Positions 1 through 10,113 of a stretch of DNA of 19,838 bases are shown here, piece after piece. Numbering within the stretch: the stretch's first letter is position 1; each line of letters begins with the position of its first letter. The stretch is from Haplosporangium gracile. Its lineage: Eukaryota; Mortierellomycota; Mortierellomycetes; Mortierellales; Mortierellaceae. The notes below the pieces were generated by a model that made no database searches, was not told the origin of the DNA, and worked only from the letters and a program-made list of their open reading frames with translations. The position numbers and the translations under genes were made by a program. The stretch lies in assembly GCA_015499985.1 (NCBI GenBank), contig JAAAUF010000787.1:1-19838 (forward strand). The letters run 5' to 3'.

Positions 1-250
1 TTTATTTTTTTTTTTTTTTGTTTTTCAATTAAGCACCAATTGAGCAACAAGAGTGAAGTACCCAACAAAACAGCTGACTGCCTCATATATTCAACAGCAA
101 CACCACCGCACATTTTTGCCATCACCTTTTAAACAAAAGTCAAAAATACACAAGCAAGCAGTAACAGAAGCAAGAAACGTGTTTTGATCAAAATGAAGAA
201 GAAGAAGAAAAAAAAAAGAAGAAGCTGTATTGCTCCTCCTCCTCCTCCTC
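1..250. other. TACC 3' flank, A/T-homopolymer and GAA-rich DNA
   Basis: This is 3' UTR or downstream DNA of the minus-strand TACC gene. It begins with TTTATT plus a T run at 1-25, which reads on the minus strand as an A tract ending in AATAAA. A GAA/A-rich stretch lies at about 194-225 and a CTC repeat at about 235-250. I see no gene in it. Confidence 0.5.
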
Positions 251-314
251 CCATCTAAAACATACCTCCTTCCACCTCCCATCTAAAACATACCTCCTTC
301 CACCTCCCATCTAA
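251..314. repeat. 28-bp tandem duplication touching the TACC stop codon
   Basis: A 28-bp unit beginning CCATCTAAAACATACC occurs at 251-278 and again, identical, at 279-306. The first seven to eight bases of a third copy at 307-314 overlap the TACC stop codon (311-313). The repeat therefore starts at the stop codon and runs into the 3' UTR of the minus-strand gene. A CTCCTC run follows on its left side at about 235-250. Confidence 0.9.
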
Positions 315-3300
315 CTAAGCTTAGCAATCAACTCTTCACTAAACAAAATCAAATCCTCATTCTCCTTATTCTTAATCTCAAGCGCCTGCTCCAACGTCCG
401 CATCTGCATCTCCTGTCGACTCAGCTGACCTTTCAACACGGCCGCCTCGTTCTCAAAAACAATCCGAGTCTGTTCCATTTCTTGGGAGGCCACCACAAAT
501 TTCGCGTCGGCGTGGGCCTTGACTTTTTCATAGCGTGTTTCCGAGATTTCAAAATCTTGTTTGAGAGACTCGACTGCGTTCCTGAGGATTCCTTCGTTCT
601 ATAGGTTGAATTGATTTGAGGGTGGGGATGGAGATGGAGATGGAGATGTAGATGGGGATGGTGCACAAGACGCAGTAAATAAGAAAAAAAAAAGGGAGGG
701 GGGGGAGGCCAGGGAGCAATTGAGAAATAGAGAGAGGCTGCGTTAGTGTATTTACTTTATCCCGTTCTAATAATTGTCTCCAAAACCAAAACGCAGGTCA
801 TTCTTGCATTGTTTTGATCTTTTCCCCGTCCACCCCTCTTACGACGCAAAACAAAACAAACACGCAAACGCATCAAAAAAAAAAGTCGCGATCTGCGTAA
901 AAAAACAACTGGATGCACATTCGGTGTATACATGTGTATGTGGTGCCAAGCTACGTTACCTCAACATGCTTGTGGTTTAGGGCCTTGAGCTCATCGTACC
1001 GCGTCTTGAGCAGAATAAACGCTTCTTCAGTCTCCTCCTTACTCTCCGTCAGTTTGCTGTTTTGTTCCTTGATCGTCTGGATTTCCTTCGCCGTGCTTAC
1101 TAAAAACAATAAGAAACAAAAAAAAATCAATATAAAGGATGGAATTAATTAGACGTTTTGAATCATGATCGGGCTTAGACCCAATATTTTGGGAAATTGT
1201 GAGTAACACTCTCAGTTTATGTAACACCATTTTTGCGAATCATCTCTCGTCCATCCCATCCTATCTTCACTTTTTGTCTACTGTCTCGAGACAATAAAGC
1301 CCAGGTGAAAAAAAGCCGTAGTATGAAGAAAAAGAGCAGGCGATGTTGATGGCTAACAAAGCTAACAGCGCCATAATGCGCAATTACGAGGCTCCCGTTA
1401 ACAAATCGTCAATACTAAGCAAACCATACATAAACACACTTGCCAACAAAAACAACAATGCCGCGGGAAAACCCATCCAACCAAAAAGTTGCGACAAGCA
1501 ATAAAAAAAAGAGAATTTGAGAGAGTCGCAATATACGAAAAGCCCAAAAAAAGGAGTCCGTCTAAAGGTCGTTCCATATGACAGCACCAGTGTGTCTCCA
1601 CATACGCCTGCACACGCACAAATGCGTTCATGTCTCTCTCTCCCCTCCGATTGACTCAGTCTCCTATTCCTGTCCCCCTGAATGGGTTCCAATGCATTAT
1701 ATCGTCCATTCTTTCTGTGAGCGCGCGCTTATTTTCCTGCCATCCTTGTTTTTGTCGCGCATCCTTGTTCTGCTTGGTACTTTAGCAACATACCTGCAAT
1801 GTCCGCTAGACTTGACTCAAATTCATCCAGAACACCCTTCAATTGCGCCTTTTCCCGCCTCTCCTTCTCCAGTGCCGACTTCAACTCCTCGATCTCCTGC
1901 TGGAATATCGTCGCTTCTTGTTCAGCCTATTATAAAAAAAAGTATGCGAGTTAATAAAATATTGCACATTGGATAATGATATTATGAGGTTAATGATATT
2001 GTGTATCGAGGAACGTGAATGAGAATAAATAAATAATGCGCATTGGAAAAGGCATTTTAGAGTAAGTAAGTGCTAGCTAGGGAGCCAGCCGAGGCCAAGG
2101 GCGATGCATAAAAAGACACGCCTTCCTTTTTTTTGCCCCTAGGCATATTACGTGAAAAGAAAAAAAAAAGAAAAGAAAAGAAGCGCACATTGTGGATAGC
2201 AAACAGAAGAAAGGGAAGTGAAAAAACTACTTACTGAACGCTCGTATTCCTCCCTGATCTCGTTTGTGATTTCAATACGCAGGTCCATCCGTACATTCAT
2301 TTTCATATCCTATTTACCGTGGTAGTGCAAAAATAACAAATCGAGGATTAGCAGCAGGTCCAGAACATATATTATATATGGCTTATAGTCGTTAAAACAA
2401 TATCATAACACGAACCTCCATTTCACGGATGCTGTAGCGGGGCGCGTCGAGATTAGTTGAGTCTCGGATACGAGAGGACAACATCATGCCGCTGGGACGT
2501 CTCACAAGCCCACCTTCCTTCCTGTCGATCAAGATGCTCAAGTTCCCCACGGATCCACTTCCGATATCCAAATCGCCATCGTGCAATGTCCAAGAGTCCT
2601 TGTCACTTCCTGGAGTAGTGTCGTCCGTAACCGCGAATGTTACCGACGGTCCGTTGCCCGTCGTGGTCGTGGTTGCGGCCGAATCTGCTAAAGAATCCTT
2701 AGACGAGGATGACGAAACCGGTGTTGAGGGTGTTGCTTCCAAAACAGCATTGGCTGCAGCAATTGCCCTCTCTCTATCAATGGCTGCCTGGGATAACAGC
2801 TGGTTGACTTCAGTCTTGTTTTTAGTTCGTTCCCTGGCCTTGGATAACAAATCTTCCATCAGATGGGACCGTTTCTCGAGGATTTGAGCCTTCTTGGACG
2901 CCGTTGGTGAGGTGGTCGTTATCGATGAGGGGGAATGTTGTTGTGTTGGTTGAGGGGATGCAAAAGTCGCTTCGGGAGACGAGAGAGCAGGGGTGTAAGA
3001 AGAGGTCAAAACACTTGCGTCCCCCAGATTCGTCGACGCCATAAGCGAGGTTCCATGAGGAGGTGTGTGGGGCGAGAAAGTTGGTGGCGCAGGGAACATC
3101 TCTGTCGAGAGACCTGAACTGCCTGGTCCCGACGACATGGCTGCTCCAAAGGAAGGCAACGGCTGGTGGTTGTGGTGGTTATGCAAGAATCCTGGTGGGT
3201 GGCTGGCGGGTGGGCTGATGTCGAGTCGAGAGATCTCGGCACTGCTCGACATCCATTCGGCAAAGGACTGGGCATGGCTCTCGTGGATATCAAGCGAGTC

Positions 3301-5663
3301 GTGGAGTTGCATCTCCTCGTTGGCAAGGGCCTCTGAGACAGAGTGGTTGTAATGAATATCGTCCGAGTCGTCCAGATCCGAGTCGTCAATGTGTAGGTGG
3401 ACATTAGGACTTTGTTGTTTGTTGTTGTGGTTTCTGGACTCGGGTTCGTCGTGGACGTTGACATTCTGCACAACGATGTCAACTTCGACGTGGTTAATGT
3501 CAACAGGATCCTGGTCGTCAAACTCCTGCTGCTGATGCTGCTTGGAATCAGAAAAGTCGTCGTTCATCCCGTGGCCGTTGCCGTTGCCGTTTGCAGGGTG
3601 ACCGGGCGAGATTGCCAACGGCGAGTGAAGAGCAGGGCCTGCTCCTCCACGGTGATTATCCAATGGGTGAATTCCCAGCCCATCCTCTGCCCTGGAGGCA
3701 GGCGATAATGGCAAGGGAGGGTGAGAAGTGTTGATGCCGTTCGAAACTGGTGGTGACGGACCTGAAAGCGAGTCCTTGTCCGCGTTCGACGGCGGACCTC
3801 CCCGACTGACAACAAAGGACTTGTTACCCGCACCAGCGGCGCCGTTCAGGAAAGAAGAGTCCATAATATCATCCATGCCCTGACTGTCACTCATGACCTG
3901 GTCCAGCGACAACTGTCCAATCGAGTTTGAAAGATCCCGTGGGGAATGGCTGCTTCCTCTCGTCACAGCTCGCGCTAAGGGACTCGAGGGCGTCCTAGTC
4001 CCCGTACGAGAAGTCCTGAGTTTTGGGTGCGGTTCCTTGTCCGACAGCGCATCATCAGTCGAGTCCAAAAATGACTCTTCTCCTGTGGCAGCACTATCGA
4101 CCGTTCGCTGTCGACGAGTTCTAAACGCAGGAGACTGGCCTCGGGAGGTATTATTACTCTTGCGTGAGGCAAAGGGTGAAGCCGATTGCTGCATCAGATT
4201 GCTGAGATAGGCGTCTGCGTCCAGATCGATGGCGCTCATACTAGGACTGAAGGGATCTTCAATCTCGCCCTCCAAAATCCTCAGGTGCTCTGGATCCGAG
4301 ACAACAAATGAGACATGTCCTGAATGGTGGAGGTCCATATCGTCATTATCATCACCCATGCCCATAGGATCCTCCTTTCCAATCATGGCATTGAACGACG
4401 CCAGACTGTCGGACGAGAGCTGGCGAGAGTGATATTTGCCGTTGCCCGTGCTAACACGAGAGCTGGGCCTAGAGGTTGGGCGAGAGGTTGGACGGGATGT
4501 GGGCCGAGAGGAGGAAGGGGTCGAGTAGACTCCCAGGTCGTTTCCGACAAGACCTCCTATTGATCCTGCACTGAGGTTGACAGGGCTGCCTGAGCGTGTA
4601 GGGGAGCTGGTTTCCAGACCCATTGGATCCAGATGTGCGCCTGGCGAGCCGACTCTGTTGAAGGGCACTGTCCGGAGGGGTCTCGAGGACTTGAAGAATC
4701 CCCCGCTGCCTGTGCTGCCATTCGAGGGTGTTGGCGAGAGGATCGTCATGCTGGTGTTCCCGTCGTCGTTGTTGTTTGCTACTGTCAATCCTCCTGCTTG
4801 ATCCTCTGACATATTTGCATTCTCAATGTGGTTCTTGCTCGTGTTGTTGCTGTTGTTATGGATGCTGTCAGCATGATCCTGAACAATGGTCTCGTCAGCA
4901 GCTGCTCCAGCAGTTATATTAGTCTCTGCGATGACAGACTCCAGATCTGCCTTCTTGGGTGCCGAGAACTTGCTTAGTGTGCTCCTGAGGGTCGAGACTC
5001 TCTGCTTTGCCGTAGTAGTCGTAGTAGTTGTTCCGCCGGTTGTTGATGTGGTTGAGGAAGAGGAGGCCAATGGTTTCCGAGTAAGGGGTTTGGGCCTTGA
5101 AGCAGGTACAGCCTTTGGTGGTGCTGCAGGAGGCGGGGTAGAAGGAGTTTCATTATTATTGCTATCGTCATAGCTGCTGGCGGACGGAGCGGAGGAAGGG
5201 TTGAAGGAAGAGTTGAAGGAGGACTTGAATGCTGAGGGTGATGAGGATGCGAATGGGTTGAAGGACGACGAGTTGAACGACGTCTTTGATGGCGCTGGTG
5301 GAATCGCGAACTAATTGGTTGGGAAAAGTGATTTCATTCAGGCACAGAGAGTAGAATTAGAGAAACAGAGCCAATAACAACAACTGCAACAAGTAGTGAT
5401 GGCGCTTTTGTGAATGCGAATTCGGTGTTTTTATTACCTCGGCTTCTCCGGCGGCGGCGAGGATGGCGTCGAGATCATAGGTGCCTCGCTTGAGAGGAGG
5501 CAATTCCTAAAAAGTTGGTTGATGGATCAAAAGAGTATGGATGAGATGTTCAGCTTTGGTCGTCTTTTTGTTTCTGTGAGCGAGAGTAAGCTGGGAGTAT
5601 GCAGCCTCGTTCGTGTTGTTGTTTTGATTTCTGTTTGCTTACAGGCGAGTCTTCTGGGTCCAT
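311..5663 (-). CDS. TACC-domain protein (fungal Alp7/TacA-like spindle and microtubule adaptor), seven exons
   Basis: Exons on the minus strand are 5663-5643, 5506-5438, 5310-2416, 2309-2235, 1926-1794, 1099-960 and 598-311. All phases join without a stop, giving about 1206 residues. The start is ATG at 5663 in a good context (gccATGG), followed by MDPEDSP and a GTAAGC donor. Residues ~990-1206 form a long coiled coil ending EDLILFSEELIAKLS; with the stretches LKTRYDELKALNHKHVENEG and ETRYEKVKAHADAKF it matches the TACC C-terminal domain closely in order and spacing. Near the N-terminus, KRGTYDLDAI and FNPF (residues 47-50) recall the short motifs of animal TACC proteins. The middle is disordered, Ser/Pro-rich and carries many S/T-P sites, with an isolated helix at ~833-885. 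Known family role: TACC proteins recruit XMAP215/TOG polymerases (Alp14 in fission yeast) to spindle poles and microtubules. The exon 3 donor (GTTCGT, or GTTATG two codons later) is weak. Family assignment is confident; exact splice sites are inferred. Confidence 0.9.
623..660. repeat. GGAGAT-type microsatellite inside TACC intron 6
   Basis: Imperfect hexanucleotide repeat (GGAGAT units with GGGGAT and GTAGAT variants) within the intron at 599-959 of the TACC gene, just upstream of the last exon's acceptor in transcript sense. It lies outside any coding exon. Confidence 0.75.
4455..4508 (-). repeat. Coding 12-bp repeat, RPTS units in the TACC protein
   Basis: Within exon 3 of the TACC gene a 12-base unit is repeated about four times, encoding three RPTS units followed by RPSSR (around residues 298-315). 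It is basic and Ser/Thr-rich inside an otherwise acidic to neutral disordered region. Such stretches can serve as basophilic kinase sites or weak microtubule-binding patches; that role is inference. Confidence 0.8.
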
Positions 5664-5709
5664 GGCTATTGTTGTTTGGTATTATTGCTGTTGTTACTGT
5701 TGGGTATGC

Positions 5710-5778
5710 TTGTTGTTGTTGTCGTAGTTGTTGTTGTTGTTGTTGTCGTAGTTGTTGTTGTTGTTGTTGTTATTGTTG
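5710..5778. repeat. TTG (CAA on the transcript strand) repeat in the TACC 5' leader
   Basis: Three blocks of TTG trinucleotides are separated by two identical TCGTAG interruptions, so there is a higher-order pattern as well as the trinucleotide one. On the minus strand it reads CAA repeats ending about 47 bases before the TACC ATG at 5663, so it probably lies in the 5' UTR. CAA-rich leaders are unstructured and common before start codons in such fungi; the PAM2/CCCH gene also has CAACAACA right before its ATG. Confidence 0.85.
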
Positions 5779-6751
5779 ATATGGATGAAGGAGAGTTCCG
5801 GTCAAGGCCAATTGAAAGTGGTGAGTGGAGAAGGTGAAAGAAAAGAAAAATGCAAAAATATAAAAGCGGGAGAAAGAAAGAGTGCTTTGCTGAAAATGAA
5901 ATAAAGAAGAGGAGAGGACAAAGACGAAAGAAGGAATAAGAATCCTCTAGGCTCTATTCCGAGAAACACTTTGGAAGAACGCTCGCTCTGTCATCCCGTC
6001 ACTCTCTCGCTCTTTCATCCACTGCCGACCACATTCATTTCATACAAACACAATACCCATTACCCTACCGACCGAACAGGGGTCTAAGGGGCGCACAGAA
6101 GACAGAAGGCAAAAGATAGAAAGAGGCACATGTCGCGCTAAACCAAGGGATACAGGCATGGACAATTGAAAGATAGGACAAGGGCACGTCACCCCTTTTT
6201 CACTTCCCTTGGTGAAGTAAGTGGCAATCATCCTTTCTTTGTGCACTATAAGTACGATTGTGCATGTCGATGCACAGGGGCACATTGTTGTTGTTCCTTG
6301 TTGTTGATGCTGTTGGTTGTTGTTTCTCATCAATTCCCTATGACGACGGATAAGGTCAATGGGACGAATAGCCCTCATTATCCTCACATACCAGATGCCG
6401 TTTCCACCTATGTCTTCTCCATCTCCCTCAGCGGTATCATTTTCCCATTCATACCCACCTATTCCAGTGCTTCTAACAAACATTGCTGCAGATGACTACC
6501 ACTTACTATGCAACCCTCTCTTACCACCTTACAGCTCTCTCTTTTCTCATGAACCCTCATTGACAACTCACACTCACCTATCTGAACCCTGCTTCTTTTG
6601 CTGCTCTCACTCATTCAATTGCTCACCACTCTTGTTGCCATTCATTTTTCATAAAACCTTCCCTCTCCCCTCCTTTGTTTCTGACCTTTATATCTTTTTC
6701 TGTCCGCTATGTACACCTGTCCTAGACACTTTTCTTAGCGTTGTTTGAGCT
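5779..6751. promoter_or_regulatory. Intergenic region: TACC promoter and F-box 3' flank
   Basis: About 1 kb separates the TACC start from the F-box stop, both genes being on the minus strand. The half near TACC is purine-rich on the plus strand (5820-5940), that is pyrimidine-rich in the transcribed sense, like the tracts upstream of the other starts here. The part at 6490-6750 is CT-rich on the plus strand. Open frames here are low-complexity and show no recognizable protein. No clear TATA element was identified. Confidence 0.45.
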
Positions 6752-8350
6752 TCAGGCCTCGTTCATGAACCCAGAGAGAATCCAATCAAGCGACACTCGA
6801 AGCTGCTGGAACTCAACTTGTACTCCTCCTCCATGATGACGATGACCATCTTGTTGGGAGCAACTTTGACAAACTGGCGCCTCGATAGGGACAGGTCGAT
6901 ACTCAATCCACCAATCCTTGCTACCGACCTTTGTCCCTCCTCCCTCCCTATTGTCACCCACTTCCGTCCGTTCAAACATCGCCTCCTGACCTTCCTTGTC
7001 CTTCGGATGCCGGTGTTGGTGCTGGTGCTTGCCATAATCGTGGTGGCTGAGGTGCAGGCAGCAGTACCTCACGAAACGACTGGACGTCCTTTCATGGCGA
7101 CGTTGAGGTTGAAGTAAGCGGTGTCGGTGGACTTTTGCCGGCTGGAGGTCGTTCACCGTATCACTCATCTCAACTTCATGCCTCTTCTCCATCGTCGTCC
7201 CTCCCACAAGACCTTTCGTCTCCTCAGACTGGAGACACAGCATGACCTCCTCGTCGGAATCCATCTCCCGCTGACTGCTGCCGCCCACATAATCGTTCCA
7301 GTCGCTCATATTCCAATGATACCACCCTCCCTCAAAATCCTGGCTCCGCAAGGTTGGCCATCCGCCATGCTTGATCCCGATCACACTGTACTCATCATCC
7401 ACTGAAGCGTCGTTATTCTCAAATGGATGCCTGGTGGAGGATAGACGAATTGTAGGATCATATTTGGAGAGCGATTCCGTGTTATATCCTAGAGAGTGGA
7501 TATAAGGGTTTAAAGGCGCCGTCATCGGCAACATCGCCGAGGGAGTAGATCGAGTCCTTTGACCGGTGGAATAATTGAAAAAATTGAGTCCAATCGCCGG
7601 ATTACAGAACCGAACCGCCTGTCGCATCAGATCCGTCTCCGCCGCCATATTCCGAGACGCCATCCCGGTATTCCAAGGTTGCTGTTGTCGCTGGTACTGA
7701 GATCGAGTGAAGGAAGGGTGTTGAGGTATGCTCAGGGTGGCGGTCGAGGGATCGACAGGTTGGAAGAATAGGATTTCTTGAAGACGGTCGATGGCTGTGC
7801 AGTGAAAGATAACTGTTTGGCATTCATGCCAGCGTGCTGGGGGGTGGTGGGGGTCTGGGAATAGGTATAGCGAGATTATTAGTGGATTGACGGTTGACGC
7901 AGCCATAGTGGCGGAGTCATGGGTGTTATTTGGGAGGTTGTTTGCGGCGCCGGCAAACATGTCGAGGAGGACTGTGCGAGAAAGTTGTCGAAACTTGTGG
8001 GAGACGAACTGTAAGGGTAGAAGCTGCTTGACCGTCAAGTGTGTCAAGATGAAGAGCAAGATCTCTGAAGGCAAGGTAATAATGGGCGAGTTACTCTTTG
8101 ACAACATGTGCTGGAGTTTGTCGAGGGTGTGTAAAAAAGGCGAAGGAAATGAGGAGGCGGCGGTTATGCCATGAAGAGGAGATCGTCTGTCTGAATGTTG
8201 AATGTTTGGAGCCATGATAGGTGCAAATGGATCGACAACGTCGAGCAACTGTCCGTCGTTGTTCCTGTCATAAAGGTATTCAGCTTGTTTGGAAGAAGAA
8301 GATGGAGATGTATCCATGTCGGAGTCAGATGTATTCGTCCGAGGCAACAT
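6752..8350 (-). CDS. F-box domain protein, intronless, 532 residues
   Basis: The frame is open from ATG at 8350 (A at -3, MLPRTNTSDS) to TGA at 6752-6754; open frame upstream of this ATG has no earlier ATG and reads as leader. An F-box-like motif lies at about residues 90-130 (ITLPSEILLFILTHLTVKQL followed by FVSHKFRQLSR), with the LPxEI and late V-S/K-F pattern that binds Skp1. F-box proteins are substrate receptors of SCF ubiquitin ligases. No LRR, WD40 or Kelch repeats follow. Instead there is a tryptophan-rich block at ~340-360 (GGWYHWNMSDWNDYV), a His-rich stretch at ~437-460, and a short C-terminal block (FQQLRVSLDWILSGFM). A CxxC pair (VCQSCSQQDG) and nearby His residues might bind metal, but the spacing does not prove it. 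Residues 1-90 are disordered. The target cannot be told from sequence; the F-box call is moderately confident. Confidence 0.8.
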   Translation of the reverse strand: MLPRTNTSDSDMDTSPSSSSKQAEYLYDRNNDGQLLDVVDPFAPIMAPNIQHSDRRSPLHGITAASSFPSPFLHTLDKLQHMLSKSNSPIITLPSEILLFILTHLTVKQLLPLQFVSHKFRQLSRTVLLDMFAGAANNLPNNTHDSATMAASTVNPLIISLYLFPDPHHPPARWHECQTVIFHCTAIDRLQEILFFQPVDPSTATLSIPQHPSFTRSQYQRQQQPWNTGMASRNMAAETDLMRQAVRFCNPAIGLNFFNYSTGQRTRSTPSAMLPMTAPLNPYIHSLGYNTESLSKYDPTIRLSSTRHPFENNDASVDDEYSVIGIKHGGWPTLRSQDFEGGWYHWNMSDWNDYVGGSSQREMDSDEEVMLCLQSEETKGLVGGTTMEKRHEVEMSDTVNDLQPAKVHRHRLLQPQRRHERTSSRFVRYCCLHLSHHDYGKHQHQHRHPKDKEGQEAMFERTEVGDNREGGGTKVGSKDWWIEYRPVPIEAPVCQSCSQQDGHRHHGGGVQVEFQQLRVSLDWILSGFMNEA

Positions 8351-10113
8351 TTTGATGTGTAAGGTGGATGAGTAGCGAAGAAAAAGGAAAAGCAAGATAA
8401 AGAGAGTTAACAATGATGTGAGGTAGTCAAAACGATGGCGATAAAGAGAGGTTTAATAGATAAATGGAAAAAATGGACGATCATCAACAAAAAAAGGGAT
8501 TCAATAAAGAGAGAGAGAAAAATATAACATTGTGTGGTGGATGCACAGGAAGAGAAAGCAGTATCAAAAACGACGGCAGTGATAGACGAGGCATACGCGA
8601 TTATCGGGGAGGAAAAAAAAAACGCCAGTTGGAGTCGCCGGAACATGCGCGCACAGTGGCCAGTTCGATGATTTTTCGCTTTAATCTGGTTCCGGGTCTG
8701 TCCTTCCTTCCTGCCCCTACTCCCCGTCCTACGTGTAGACAGTGTCGTCACACCATCGTATAGAATGTCCTGTTGATCAATTGATGTTTGTCTCTGGTTG
8801 AGGAGTAATGCGCTAGTTTGTTTCTGGCGGTGATCTATCTGATCGTCGCAACTTCCACTGATCAGTTATATATTACGCGACGCGTCTTTTTTTTTTATCT
8901 TCGTTCTTGGAATAATGGGCGCGGGTTGTCTTTGTGCAACAAACAGCTCAGCAGAAAGGAAGCCAATTGTCAAATCCTCCAGACAAAAGAAGAGGCCGTA
9001 CATTGGACCATGTTCAATGACGCATTCGTCAATAAATCAAATCACACATACTTGGACATTACTTATGACATATTTTCTCATTTCCTCAATTCCTAAATAC
9101 ATGAACACTTCCGCCTCCTATGAATATGAAAGAGGGATTATTTGGTCGATCGGCAGATATGATGGATGAAAGAGGCAGCTCCGACTTTTTTAAGAAAAGA
9201 GCAAACTGTGTTCTTTTTTTTGTCACATGGCCGTCGGGGAACTCTCTCTCGGTCTCGGACTCAAACTCGGGGGAGGCGTAAAAAGGTGACCGACCTGGTC
9301 CGACATTGAGAAAGCAAGCCTGACCGGGTGAGGTGAGCGAGAAGACCTGCGTGTGATTGTGAAGAAATATAAAGAGGGCGAGAGCGAGAGAGAGAAAAAG
9401 AAGTGAGGGGTAGAAAATGAAGGAAGGAAAAGGGGCGAATAAATAGAGGCCCCACACCAAGAGGAAGATGATGCCCATCTTTGTGTGGTAAGGTGGGTAA
9501 ATGCCAACAAGAGAAACAGGGTGCAATTGGTGGTGGTAAATAAATTGGCTGGCTGCTCGGGCGCTTTGATGAATGTGGATGTTACCATGGCGAGTGAGTG
9601 AGTATGTGTGTATGTGTGGAGAGTGGACATGATATGATGCACCATACCATAGAGTGGCCCTTCGTTTCCCTCCCCTCTCTTTGACAAAGGAAGGGGACGG
9701 GGGTGACAGAGCGGACTTTTCTTTTTCGTTCTTTTTTTGTTTTTGTCTCTTTTCTTATTTGTTTTCCGTCGTCCCCCTTCTCTTCTTTTCTTCTTCTTCA
9801 CCTTTGCTTCTTCTTTCCTTTCCTCTGCACCATTGGACAGACGACATACACAACCACACCCAACCAGCGTCTTCGTTTTTACTTACTTTTATCATCCTCC
9901 AACGACACGACACGAACAACGGACTTGTTCGCGACTCATATTTATTCATTCTTCCTTGACACTACCCCCTTCGGATCCTTTCCATAGCCGATCCACAGTT
10001 CACATTCACCCCCTTTCTCCTACCAATCCACACTCCCCTCTCTCTAATAATACCCTTTCTTCATTCTTCTTCATACTCTTACTTTTACTCTTCTCTCTTT
10101 TACTACAACAACA
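8351..10113. promoter_or_regulatory. Divergent intergenic region between the F-box and PAM2/CCCH genes
   Basis: This 1.76 kb region separates two outward-facing genes and must hold both promoters. Positions 9660-10113 are strongly CT-rich on the plus strand and run into the PAM2/CCCH start; 9370-9440 is GA-rich. One ACGCGT hexamer lies at 8880-8885. Long open frames on both strands (for example minus 9086-9526 and 9223-9801) are low-complexity translations of the CT and GA tracts and are not called as genes. Confidence 0.5.
8880..8885. promoter_or_regulatory. ACGCGT (MluI cell-cycle box) hexamer
   Basis: The palindromic hexamer ACGCGT lies about 530 bp upstream of the F-box start. In yeasts this is the core site of the MBF G1/S transcription factor. 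One isolated hexamer is weak evidence. Confidence 0.3.

Noticed and set aside
2486..5173. Many open frames on the plus strand and in other frames opposite the TACC exon 3
   Set aside because: They are antisense or shifted readings of a codon-biased, Ser/Thr-rich exon with clear splice-consistent TACC continuity; none shows a domain.
9086..9801. Minus-strand frames of 146 and 192 codons in the divergent promoter region
   Set aside because: They translate GA/CT-rich low-complexity DNA (runs of Lys/Arg or Ser/Phe/Leu), lack splice or domain evidence, and sit in the CT-tract promoter zone.
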